Source: a virus. Taken from it: DNA of 34,647 nt. How positions within the stretch are numbered: the stretch's first letter is position 1; every line of letters begins with the position of its first letter. The DNA lies in IMG/VR virus record IMGVR_UViG_3300032116_000721, positions 1 to 34,647 of that record; one strand, given 5' to 3'. The notes under the pieces are model-generated. The model worked only from the letters and a program-made list of their open reading frames with translations. It did no database searches and was not told the origin of the DNA. Position numbers and translations under genes: made by a program. Positions 25,322-33,255 of the stretch are shown here, in pieces.

Positions 25322-25960
25322 ATGTATTTTCCTAAATCTCAAATAACAACTGATCTTTACACTAATGGTGGAGAATTTATTTATAAAAATAATGGAAATA
25401 ATTATGTAGGATATTATTGGAGAACTCAATCTGGGAAATACTATACTGGAAAAACTCCACAAGATACTCCAATTCAAGAGTTAGCCCCAGCTTCAAGAGT
25501 GATTGAAGGAGCCTCAGAAAATTCAGCTAATAACCCAGTTTTACTTTCTCCTTATGAAGTTAATATATCTTCACCTTTTATTGAAGTTAATTATGGTACA
25601 TTAGGTTATCCTAATTATGACTATAAACCTTTACGTATGCCTGAGTACTCAGCCGAATTACCTACAGAAAAAGATTATCAATTAGGAGAATTCAGAAGAT
25701 ATTTTTGTAGAAAAAGTAATGAAATAATTTATCTTGAAATTAGTAAAGATACTTTTGAAAAATTAGCTAAACGTGATTCTAATTATTATTGGCAATTATA
25801 TATACCATTTAATATTCCTTGGAGATTAGTAGGTAAAGAAGAAGAAGTTTATAAAATAAATAAAAATATAGTAGATCTTGTAACTTTTAAAAAAAGAGCT
25901 TATAAATTTGATGTTTATTTACAAAAAGATTATCTTAAGTATTACAAAGAAAAACCTTAA
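25322..25960 (+). CDS. Hypothetical tail/baseplate protein (212 aa)
   Basis: Begins 3 nt after the hub stop, so it is likely in the same transcript. The N-terminus (LYTNGGEFIYKNNGNNYVGY, then TQSGKYYTGKTP) is a short beta hairpin-like motif. The middle has a proline-rich stretch, and the C-terminal 90 residues (EFRRYFCRKSNEIIYLEI, then WQLYIPFNIPWRLVG) are mixed and Lys/Tyr-rich. I do not recognise a named family, and no catalytic motif is seen. As the last gene before the replication block it is probably the last structural gene of this stretch. Confidence 0.65.
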   Translation: MYFPKSQITTDLYTNGGEFIYKNNGNNYVGYYWRTQSGKYYTGKTPQDTPIQELAPASRVIEGASENSANNPVLLSPYEVNISSPFIEVNYGTLGYPNYDYKPLRMPEYSAELPTEKDYQLGEFRRYFCRKSNEIIYLEISKDTFEKLAKRDSNYYWQLYIPFNIPWRLVGKEEEVYKINKNIVDLVTFKKRAYKFDVYLQKDYLKYYKEKP

Positions 25961-25983
25961 GCTTGATTACTTAAGATATTTTT
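25956..25983 (+). terminator. Weak candidate terminator between structural and replication genes
   Basis: CTTAAG (25956-25961) can pair with CTTAAG (25970-25975) around an 8-nt loop, followed by ATATTTTT. The stem has only two G/C pairs, and the first arm overlaps the stop codon of the preceding gene. Its place at the change of functional module is the main reason to list it. Confidence 0.3.
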
Positions 25984-26008
25984 AGTAATTTTAGAATAAA
26001 TAAAGGTT

Positions 26009-27292
26009 ATGTTTTATATTATTGAAACTGACTCTCAACTTAAAGAGTTAATTGATAAAAATTATACAAAAGTATTTATAGAATTAATTCTATATAATGA
26101 TAACACACATCCCACTTTAAATAACTTATCTTTATTATATTTAAAACCATTAAATAATGATAAAGGATATATATTATGTATTAACCATAATGAAGCATTA
26201 CAGTTACATAAAACGCCTATAAATGCGCTTCTTGCTTCATATGAAGAAATATATGTTCGAGATAGAAAATCGTTTATATACAATTTTCCATTAAAAAATC
26301 TAATAGATATTTTATTTAATATACCTGAATACTCAGAACCAACAACCCCTACTCATGATTTCTTTTATCAGAGATATAGTGATAAAGATAATGTAAATAC
26401 AATTATACCAATTGTTAAACATTATGAAAAATGTGAACTTATATTTAATAAAGTTAAAAATTATTGTTTTAAATTTGAAAACTCAGCTTTTCATAATAAA
26501 TTAACTAGCGTATTTTTTGCTATTGAAAGAAATGGAATAAAAATAAATTATGATAAATTTACTAAATTTTTTGATCTCAATGAAGAATTACATTCTATAC
26601 AAAATAACACGATTTATACCCAATATAACTTATGTACTACAACTGGACGCCCTTCCAATAGTTTTAATGGAATTAACTTTGCTGCCTTAAAAAAAGATGA
26701 TGGTTGTAGAGAATCATTTATTCCTAAAAATGATTATTTTATTGAAATAGATATAAGTGCTTATCATCCAACTTTGGCTTCTCAATTAATAAATTATGAT
26801 TTTGGAAATGAAACTCCTTATCAATACTTTGCTAAAAAAGCAAATATAGAAGTTGATGAAGCAAAATTATTAATGTTTAGACAATTATACGGAGGTATTT
26901 ATAAAGAATATCAACATATAGAATTTTTTAAATTAATTCAAAATTACACTGATGAAATGTGGAAAACATTTCAAAATCAAGGTTTTATAGAATGTAGTAT
27001 TTCAAAACATAAGTTTACTAAAGATTTAAAAGACCTAACTCCACAAAAACTATTTAATTACCTACTCCAGAACTTGGAGACGTCAACTAATATTTGCATT
27101 TTATGGGAGATAATTAAGTTATTGAAAGGTAAGTTAACTAAAATTGTTCTTTATACTTATGATTCAATATTAATTGACTATGAAGAAGAAGATAATTTGT
27201 TAGAGCAAATCCAACAAGTTTTTCAAAAATATAAATTAAAAATAAAAATGACAAAAGGCCACAATTATGGTAAAATGTTGACTATAAAATAA
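26009..27292 (+). CDS. Short, divergent family-A DNA polymerase
   Basis: A 427-residue protein with the ordered motifs of a PolA palm. AIERNGIKIN (171-180) matches the ERxGI element. TTGRPSNSFNGINFAAL (211-227) matches TGRLSS-N-Q-N. CRESFIP then FIEIDISAYHP carries motif A with D248. Motif B is K286-LLM-F290-RQL-Y294-G295, exact for K-x3-F-x3-YG. Motif C is YTYDSILID with D385. Motif A lacks the usual QIELR (AYHPT instead), and motif C has Y-D-S where H-D-E is normal. The first 150 residues resemble a worn-down 3'-5' exonuclease region without visible D/E metal ligands. It neighbours gp32, UvsX and gp41, so it is likely the replicative or accessory polymerase. T4 itself uses a family-B enzyme. 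Confidence 0.75.
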   Translation: MFYIIETDSQLKELIDKNYTKVFIELILYNDNTHPTLNNLSLLYLKPLNNDKGYILCINHNEALQLHKTPINALLASYEEIYVRDRKSFIYNFPLKNLIDILFNIPEYSEPTTPTHDFFYQRYSDKDNVNTIIPIVKHYEKCELIFNKVKNYCFKFENSAFHNKLTSVFFAIERNGIKINYDKFTKFFDLNEELHSIQNNTIYTQYNLCTTTGRPSNSFNGINFAALKKDDGCRESFIPKNDYFIEIDISAYHPTLASQLINYDFGNETPYQYFAKKANIEVDEAKLLMFRQLYGGIYKEYQHIEFFKLIQNYTDEMWKTFQNQGFIECSISKHKFTKDLKDLTPQKLFNYLLQNLETSTNICILWEIIKLLKGKLTKIVLYTYDSILIDYEEEDNLLEQIQQVFQKYKLKIKMTKGHNYGKMLTIK

Positions 27293-27296
27293 AATT

Positions 27297-27755
27297 ATGG
27301 AACAGATCGCGTTTGAACCTAGAGTAGATATGTATAACCAGTATGATTTTGCAACCGAAGCTGGTTTTATGAATAATAGATTATTTGCTACATTTACTCA
27401 ACAAGATGTTTTGGACAAATTAGTTCAAGATTTATCTAATACTTATACTATAATGTATAGAAAAATGTTTGTACTGTTTGTAAAAAGTACAAATGAATAT
27501 GTTGTAACATATAATGTTGAACAAGGTAATGTAGACAGTATTCCTACAAACACTATTTTAGTTCATCGTAAAAAAGAATCAAATACTTTATATACAATTA
27601 ATGCTTTAAATGATTTAATTAAAAAATTAAATGGTGGAGTAGTAGATACTACTTTTAAAATTGATTGGCAACACTATAAAAATTGTATATTACTAACTCA
27701 ACACGGAGAGGTAAAACAGCTTAATACAAAGATTTACAAAATTGTAGAGCTGTAA
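27297..27755 (+). CDS. Hypothetical protein between polymerase and SSB (152 aa)
   Basis: Starts 4 nt after the polymerase stop behind an AAAATAAAATT leader, so it is probably co-transcribed. It is a mixed alpha/beta protein with FNMNNRLFATF-like N-terminal helices and a C-terminal strand-rich part (KIDWQHYKNCILLTQHGEVK). No family, metal site or nucleotide-binding motif is recognised. Its place between polymerase and ssDNA-binding protein suggests a replication accessory role, which remains unproven. Confidence 0.65.
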   Translation: MEQIAFEPRVDMYNQYDFATEAGFMNNRLFATFTQQDVLDKLVQDLSNTYTIMYRKMFVLFVKSTNEYVVTYNVEQGNVDSIPTNTILVHRKKESNTLYTINALNDLIKKLNGGVVDTTFKIDWQHYKNCILLTQHGEVKQLNTKIYKIVEL

Positions 27756-27766
27756 TATTTATCACA
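27755..27766 (+). promoter_or_regulatory. Putative phage promoter motif upstream of gp32-like gene
   Basis: ATATTTATCACA begins on the last base of the preceding stop codon and begins 139 nt before the gp32-like ATG. It matches the 16807 variant. The larger distance leaves a long untranslated leader. Confidence 0.4.
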
Positions 27767-27893
27767 GACCATTAAGGTATATTATACTAGAGTCACATCG
27801 TTAAAAAAAGAGGCATTTAAAAAGCTTGAATAGCTAGTTTGGCCTACAAGAAAAAAAACGATATATTTAATTAGTAACTTAAAACCTATAAAT
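27767..27893 (+). promoter_or_regulatory. Long leader of the gp32-like gene with inverted repeats
   Basis: This belongs to the longest non-coding stretch in the window (27756-27893). ATCGTT (27797-27802) can pair with AACGAT (27857-27862); inside it AGGC (27811-27814) can pair with GCCT (27842-27845). Two A-runs flank the inner element. In T4, gp32 represses its own mRNA through a structured, A-rich leader, so a similar control is possible here. Pairing was judged by eye only. Confidence 0.3.
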
Positions 27894-28763
27894 ATGGATT
27901 TAAAATCAATCAAAAACAAGTTGAATGCTCTTCAAACACAAGGGCAGAAAAAAGAAAAGGTCGACTATTCAAAGTACCTTTGGAAGCCAAAACAAGAAGG
28001 CAAGTATCAGATTAGAATTGTTCCATCAAAACTAGACAAGAACAATCCATTCCGAGAAGTATTTCTACACTACGGATTCTCAAAATTTCCAATTTACGCA
28101 TTAACCAACTGGGGTGAAAAAGATCCAATTGTTGAGTTTGCTTCTCAATTGCGTAAAACTAATGACAAAGAAAATTGGAAATTAGCTAAAAAAATTGAAC
28201 CCAAAATGAGAGTATTTGCTCCTGTAATTGTAAGGGGTGAAGAAGACAAAGGTGTTCGTTTGTGGGAATTTGGTAAAGAAATTTACATGCAATTATTAGG
28301 AATTGCTGATGATGAAGATTATGGTGATTATACAGACATTAATGAAGGTCGTGACTTTACACTTGAAGCTGTAACAGGTGATATTGGTGGTCGTCAAGGA
28401 TTAAAATCATCAATTCGTATTAAACCTAAAACATCTCCATTAAGTACAGATAAAGATGATATCAAATCATGGTTATCAGAACAACCAGATATTTTAGAAC
28501 TTCAGTCTAATTATAAAATGCCATTTGATAAAATGAAAGAAACTCTTCAAAACTGGTTAAACCCAGAAGATGCTTCTGAAGAAGTAGAAACTGATGAAGA
28601 GGAAGAAGAAGTTGAAACAAAATCAACAACTGCTAAAAATGATTTACCTTGGGAAGATGAAGATGCTAAACCAGCAAAGTCTACTAAAAGTAATTATGAG
28701 TTAAAAACTCAAACTAAAAAATCAAAAGCTGATAAATTTGACGAATTATTTGACGGAGAATAA
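27894..28763 (+). CDS. gp32: Single-stranded DNA-binding protein, T4 gp32 family
   Basis: A 289-residue SSB (T4 gp32: 301 aa) that coats ssDNA and coordinates polymerase, helicase and recombinase. The gp32 pattern is clear: a basic N-terminal segment (MDLKSIKNKLNALQ), YLWKPKQEGKYQIRIVP near residues 29-44, NPFREVFLHYGFSKFPIYAL, and VIVRGEEDKGVRLWEFGKEI near 111-130. The C-terminal third is strongly acidic (EEVETDEEEEEVE, ending FDELFDGE), as expected for the partner-binding tail. There are no cysteines at all, so the zinc site of T4 gp32 (His plus three Cys) is absent. A 138-nt leader precedes it, and UvsX follows 13 nt later. Confidence 0.88.
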   Translation: MDLKSIKNKLNALQTQGQKKEKVDYSKYLWKPKQEGKYQIRIVPSKLDKNNPFREVFLHYGFSKFPIYALTNWGEKDPIVEFASQLRKTNDKENWKLAKKIEPKMRVFAPVIVRGEEDKGVRLWEFGKEIYMQLLGIADDEDYGDYTDINEGRDFTLEAVTGDIGGRQGLKSSIRIKPKTSPLSTDKDDIKSWLSEQPDILELQSNYKMPFDKMKETLQNWLNPEDASEEVETDEEEEEVETKSTTAKNDLPWEDEDAKPAKSTKSNYELKTQTKKSKADKFDELFDGE

Positions 28764-28776
28764 AATATAATTAACA

Positions 28777-29862
28777 ATGGCTAAAAAAGATACATCATTA
28801 ACAGCTGCTGTTAGTTCTCAATTAAAATCAAATTTTGACCTAGACAAATTTAAAGAGAAAAAATCTTTAAACCAGAATGTTAAATTCAAAGAACAAAAAT
28901 GGATTCCATTCTCAAAAGCACTCCAGGAAATTTTAAGTATTCCTGGAGCGCCAATAGGTCATATTACACTTTTAAGAGGACATTCAGATACAGGTAAAAC
29001 AACAGCATTGCTAGAGACAGCAGTTAATGCCCAAAAAATGGGAATACTACCTGTATTTATTATTACTGAAATGAAATGGAGTTGGACTCACGCTGAACAA
29101 ATGGGTTTTAAACTTGATCCTATTGTAGATGAATCAACAGGTGAAATTGTTGATTATAAAGGATTTTTCTTATACGCTGATAGAGGTACATTAAATACTA
29201 TTGAAGATGTAGCTGAATTTATTGCTGACTTATTAGATGAACAAAGAAAAGGTAATTTACCTTATGATCTATGTTTCTTATGGGATTCAATTGGTTCTAT
29301 ACCATGTAAAATGAGTATAGAAGCAAATAAAAACAATCCTATGTGGAATGCTGGAGCTATGTCTCAACAATTTGGTAATTTTATAAATCAACGTTTTCCA
29401 TTATCACGTAAAGAAAGTTCCAAATATACTAATACAATGGTAGCAATTAATAAGATCTGGGTTGCGCCAGCTGAAACAATTATGTCTCAACCTAAAATGA
29501 AAATGAAAAACGGTGAGACAATGTTTTTAGATTCTACAATTGTATTAACATTTGGTAACATTACTAATAGCGGCACTAGTAAACATAAAGCTACTAAAAA
29601 CGGTAAAGAAGTAGAATTCGCCAAACGTACTAAAGTATCTTGTGATAAAAATCACGTCACAGGTATTACAACTAAAGGTACAATTACAATGACTGTTCAT
29701 GGTTTTATACCTGATGATAAATCAGCAATTGATAAGTATAAAAAAGAACATGCTAATGAATGGATTCAAATTCTAGGAGCAGCAGACTTTGATTTAGTTG
29801 AAGATGCTACTGATTGGGAAGAAAATATTAAAGATATACCTTTACTAGAAAATGAGCAATAA
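28777..29862 (+). CDS. uvsX: UvsX recombinase (RecA family)
   Basis: A 361-residue strand-exchange ATPase, close in size to T4 UvsX (391 aa). The Walker A motif is GHSDTGKT at residues 68-75, directly after ITLLR. Walker B is LCFLWDSIGS with D170. FIITEMKWSW near 94-103 contains the catalytic-type Glu after a hydrophobic strand. A QQFGNFINQRFPLSRK region and a VAINKIWV strand follow, as in UvsX. It functions in recombination-dependent replication with gp32 and the helicase next door. The stop overlaps the start of the downstream exonuclease by 11 nt, suggesting translational coupling. The acidic C-terminus (NIKDIPLLENEQ) is typical of the family. Confidence 0.9.
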   Translation: MAKKDTSLTAAVSSQLKSNFDLDKFKEKKSLNQNVKFKEQKWIPFSKALQEILSIPGAPIGHITLLRGHSDTGKTTALLETAVNAQKMGILPVFIITEMKWSWTHAEQMGFKLDPIVDESTGEIVDYKGFFLYADRGTLNTIEDVAEFIADLLDEQRKGNLPYDLCFLWDSIGSIPCKMSIEANKNNPMWNAGAMSQQFGNFINQRFPLSRKESSKYTNTMVAINKIWVAPAETIMSQPKMKMKNGETMFLDSTIVLTFGNITNSGTSKHKATKNGKEVEFAKRTKVSCDKNHVTGITTKGTITMTVHGFIPDDKSAIDKYKKEHANEWIQILGAADFDLVEDATDWEENIKDIPLLENEQ

Positions 29863-30901
29863 AGATTTACTTAAACTTCTTGATAGTATACAAGAGGATG
29901 GGAGTCAGACTCCTCAAAAAGATGAAAACAGAGTTTTAATTATAGATGGTTTAAATCTATTTTTTAGAAATTTTGCTGTACTAAATTATATAAATCCTCA
30001 TGGTACTCATATAGGAGGTTTAGGTGGTTTTTTACGTTCATTAGGTGCTTTAGTTAAACAAATTCGACCAACATCAATTTATATTGTATTTGATGGAGTA
30101 GGTTCTTCTGTAAATAGGAAGAACTTACTTCCCGAATACAAATCAGGTAGGAATACTACTAAAATGACTAAACAGTTATTTAATGATATTGATGAAGAAA
30201 ATGAATCTAAAGCAGATCAAATAGGTCGTTTAATACATTATTTACAATGTTTACCTGTTAAAATTTTATCACTTGATAAAGTAGAAGCTGATGATATTAT
30301 TGCCTTTTTGAGTGTTGAAATGACTAAAAACAATAAAACTAAAGCATATATTGTATCTTCAGATAAAGATTTTTTTCAATTAGTGACTGATAATATAACT
30401 GTTTATAGTGCTATTGAAAAAGAATTTTATACACCTAAAAAAGTTAAAGAAAGATATAATTTACAACCTTATAATTTTATTATTTATAAAACATTATTAG
30501 GTGATAATTCTGATAAAATAGAAGGTGTAAGAGGTTTAGGTGAGAAAAAATTATCAAAATTATTTCCTGAATTAGCAGGTGATGAAAAATTAACATTAGA
30601 TGACTTGTATAAGATTTGTGAACAAAAACATAAAGAACATGTTATATACTCTAAAATTATATTTGATTTTGATACTTTAAAAAAGAATTACAAAGTTATG
30701 AATTTAGGCAGCCCTATGCTTGATGATAGGGAAAAAGAACTTATATTAAATCATATAAAAGAATCAGCTTATAAATTAGATATACCAACATTTATGAAAC
30801 TTTATGTTGAAGACGGATTAGGTAATGTTTTAAAAAATGTTGAGTTTTGGTTAAGAGATAATTGGAGTATAATTGATAGGTATAATAAGGCTAAAAATTA
30901 A
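29852..30901 (+). CDS. rnh: 5'-3' exonuclease / RNase H of the FEN family (T4 rnh-like)
   Basis: A 349-residue FEN-family nuclease that removes RNA primers and 5' flaps. Metal-binding acidic residues appear in the right order: D32 (IIDGLNLFFRN), D81 (VFDG), LPEYKSGR at 93-100, E145/D147/D148 (VEADDIIAF), D171/D173 (SSDKDFFQLV) and D218/D221 (LLGDNSDKIEGVRGLGEKKL), the last within the helix-three-turn-helix. T4 RNase H is 305 aa. The gene overlaps uvsX by 11 nt and precedes the helicase, consistent with lagging-strand processing. All expected acidic positions are intact, so it should be active. Confidence 0.88.
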   Translation: MSNKDLLKLLDSIQEDGSQTPQKDENRVLIIDGLNLFFRNFAVLNYINPHGTHIGGLGGFLRSLGALVKQIRPTSIYIVFDGVGSSVNRKNLLPEYKSGRNTTKMTKQLFNDIDEENESKADQIGRLIHYLQCLPVKILSLDKVEADDIIAFLSVEMTKNNKTKAYIVSSDKDFFQLVTDNITVYSAIEKEFYTPKKVKERYNLQPYNFIIYKTLLGDNSDKIEGVRGLGEKKLSKLFPELAGDEKLTLDDLYKICEQKHKEHVIYSKIIFDFDTLKKNYKVMNLGSPMLDDREKELILNHIKESAYKLDIPTFMKLYVEDGLGNVLKNVEFWLRDNWSIIDRYNKAKN

Positions 30902-30909
30902 AATAAGTT

Positions 30910-32292
30910 ATGACATTATCGTATTTAGAGAATTATGGAATTGGATTCCAAACAAAGGTTATATCAGCTTTATTAACTGATAAACCATTTCTACAAAATG
31001 TTAATGATATATTAACTGATGAGTATTTCTCAAATACAGCCCACAAATGGATTGTAGATGAAGTATTAAAATACTATCAAAAATATCATTGCAATCCTAC
31101 AATGGATGTTTTAAAAGTAGAATTAAAAAAAGTAGACAATGAAGTATTACAACTGTCTATTAAAGAACAATTAAAAGAGGCATATAAATCATCTGATGAA
31201 TCAGATTTAACTTATATTAAAGAAGAATTTACAAACTTCTGTAAGAACCAACAATTAAAAAAAGCGCTTTTAAATTCAGTTGATCTATTAAAAGCAGGAG
31301 ATTATGACTCAATTAGATCATTGGTTGATGGTGCTTTACGTGCTGGTCAAGATAAAAATATAGGCCATGAATATAATAAAGATGTTGAATCTAGATATGT
31401 TGAAGATGATAGAAAACCAGTACCTACACCTTGGAAAATGTTTAATGAATTGTTACAAGGTGGTTTAGGTGAAGGTGATTTAGGTTTAATATTTGGAAAT
31501 CCAGGTGGTGGTAAGTCTTGGACATTAATTGCAATGGGTGGTTATGCTGTACAATTAGGTTATAATGTTATACACTACACATTAGAATTAGGTGAAGGAT
31601 ATGTAGGAAGACGATATGATGCATTTTTTACAGGAATACCTGTTGATAAATTAAAAAATAATAAAGCTAAAGTAGCAGAAGTAATTACTGAATTACCAGG
31701 TAATTTGATAGTTAGAGAATATCCAATGGGTAAAGCATCAATTTCCACAATAGAAGCGCATATTAAGAAATGTATTGATTTAGATTTTAAACCAGATTTA
31801 ATTATTATAGATTATATTGATTTACTATCATCTAAAAGAAAGAATCGTGAGCGTAAGGACGAAATAGACGATATTTATACCAGCACAAAGGGATTAGCTA
31901 GAGAATTAAAATTACCAATTTGGAGTGTATCTCAAGTTAATAGAGCTGGTGCAAAAGATAGTATAATTGAGGGCGACAAAGCCGCAGGATCTTACGATAA
32001 GATAATGATAGCTGATGTCGCCATGTCTCTCTCTAGACAGAAAAAAGATAAAGTTAACGGAACAGGTAGGTTTCATTTTATGAAGAATAGATACGGAATG
32101 GATGGTATGTCATTTAATGCAAAAGTAGATACAGCTACTGGTCATATAGATGTATTAAATGAAATGAGTGAGGAAGAAGAAGAAATGGAACAAAAAAGTT
32201 CTAAAACAAAATCAGATTACGGAACTAGTCTAGATTCCCTAGACCGCGAGTATTTAGCTAAACAATTTTTTGAATTAAGTAACAACAGTTAA
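30910..32292 (+). CDS. gp41: Replicative DNA helicase, T4 gp41 (DnaB-type) family
   Basis: A 460-residue hexameric helicase (T4 gp41: 475 aa). Residues 1-150 are a helical N-terminal domain of DnaB type. Walker A is GNPGGGKS at residues 196-203, following a GGLGEGDLGLIF strand. YTLELGEGYVGRRYD contains the E and R of motif H1a. Walker B is DLIIIDYIDLL with D301. The sensor-like SQVNRAG lies at 341-347, and MSLSRQKKD with FHFMKNRYG gives the arginine-finger region. The acidic C-terminal tail (SEEEEEMEQ) may bind partners. It starts behind an AAATAAGTT leader and stops 1 nt before nrdB. No primase or loader gene is in the window. Confidence 0.9.
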   Translation: MTLSYLENYGIGFQTKVISALLTDKPFLQNVNDILTDEYFSNTAHKWIVDEVLKYYQKYHCNPTMDVLKVELKKVDNEVLQLSIKEQLKEAYKSSDESDLTYIKEEFTNFCKNQQLKKALLNSVDLLKAGDYDSIRSLVDGALRAGQDKNIGHEYNKDVESRYVEDDRKPVPTPWKMFNELLQGGLGEGDLGLIFGNPGGGKSWTLIAMGGYAVQLGYNVIHYTLELGEGYVGRRYDAFFTGIPVDKLKNNKAKVAEVITELPGNLIVREYPMGKASISTIEAHIKKCIDLDFKPDLIIIDYIDLLSSKRKNRERKDEIDDIYTSTKGLARELKLPIWSVSQVNRAGAKDSIIEGDKAAGSYDKIMIADVAMSLSRQKKDKVNGTGRFHFMKNRYGMDGMSFNAKVDTATGHIDVLNEMSEEEEEMEQKSSKTKSDYGTSLDSLDREYLAKQFFELSNNS

Positions 32293-32293
32293 A

Positions 32294-33244
32294 ATGATCA
32301 CTGAACCACGAATTTATTACAAACCATTCGAGTATCAAGAGGCATTCGAATTTTACAAAAATCAACATAGAGCACACTGGTTAGCTGATGAAGTACCTTT
32401 AGCCTCAGATTTAAATGATTGGAAATTAAAACTTAATGAATCTGAGAAAAATTTAATAGGAAACATATTAAAATCATTTGCTCAAACAGAAGTTCATGTT
32501 AATGATTATTGGTCAACAAAAGTATCAGTATGGTTTCCAAAACCTGAAATTCAAGCTATGGCTCGTGTATTTGCTGATTTTGAAAGTATTCACGCTGAAG
32601 CTTATGCTAGATTAAATGAAGAATTAGGTTTAGATGATTTTAAAGCATTTATGGAAGATGAAACATCTAAAAACAAAATTGAACGTTTAATTGAAGTTCC
32701 AGGTAATACAATTGAAGAACAAGCAGTTTCATTAGCTATATTTTCAGCATTTACTGAAGGTGTAAATTTGTTTTCATCATTTGCTGTGTTAATGAGTTTT
32801 CAATTAAGAAATTTAATGAAAGGTACTGGTCAGATTGTTGAGTGGAGTGTTAGAGATGAAAGTTTACATTCAAAAGCAGGTTGTTGGTTATTTAGAACAT
32901 TACTTAAAGAACAACCTTTATTAGATACTTTTGAATTAAAAAATAAAATAGTTGAAGCATGTGAATTGTCAGTAAAATTAGAATTTGATTTTATTGAAAA
33001 GGCATTTGAAATGGGTGATATTGAAGGTTTAAATAAAGATCAATTAAAAGCTTTCATTAAAGCTAGAGCAAATGAAAAATTAATTGAATTAGGTTATAAT
33101 GCCATCTATAATGATATTGATCCTAATTTATTAAAACAAATGGATTGGTTTGGTCACTTAACAAGTGGTAAAACACACCAAGACTTTTTTGCAGGACGAG
33201 TAACAAGTTATGCTAAATCAACAGCAGATTGGGATGATCTATAA
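32294..33244 (+). CDS. nrdB: Ribonucleotide reductase class I small subunit NrdB
   Basis: A 316-residue R2-type subunit that makes the radical needed by NrdA. Metal ligands align with E. coli NrdB by spacing: E66 (in AQTEVHV, where E. coli has D84), E97 and H100 with radical Tyr Y104 in FESIHAEAY, E155 (TEGVNLFSSF), and E189/H192 in RDESLH. Distances E66-E97 (31) and E155-E189 (34) equal the E. coli spacings. The first ligand is therefore Glu instead of Asp. The C-terminus ends in SYAKSTADWDDL, the acidic/aromatic peptide that docks to NrdA. It is likely to supply dNTPs for phage DNA synthesis. It starts 1 nt after the helicase stop. Confidence 0.9.
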   Translation: MITEPRIYYKPFEYQEAFEFYKNQHRAHWLADEVPLASDLNDWKLKLNESEKNLIGNILKSFAQTEVHVNDYWSTKVSVWFPKPEIQAMARVFADFESIHAEAYARLNEELGLDDFKAFMEDETSKNKIERLIEVPGNTIEEQAVSLAIFSAFTEGVNLFSSFAVLMSFQLRNLMKGTGQIVEWSVRDESLHSKAGCWLFRTLLKEQPLLDTFELKNKIVEACELSVKLEFDFIEKAFEMGDIEGLNKDQLKAFIKARANEKLIELGYNAIYNDIDPNLLKQMDWFGHLTSGKTHQDFFAGRVTSYAKSTADWDDL

Positions 33245-33255
33245 AAAATAAAGTT

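Noticed and set aside
27756-27893. tRNA or small RNA gene in the longest gap
   Set aside because: No cloverleaf with a T-loop or acceptor stem could be formed by eye; only short inverted repeats are present.
27887-27894. TATAAATA, an exact T4 late promoter match
   Set aside because: It overlaps the gp32-like start codon and could not yield a message for it; likely chance in AT-rich DNA.
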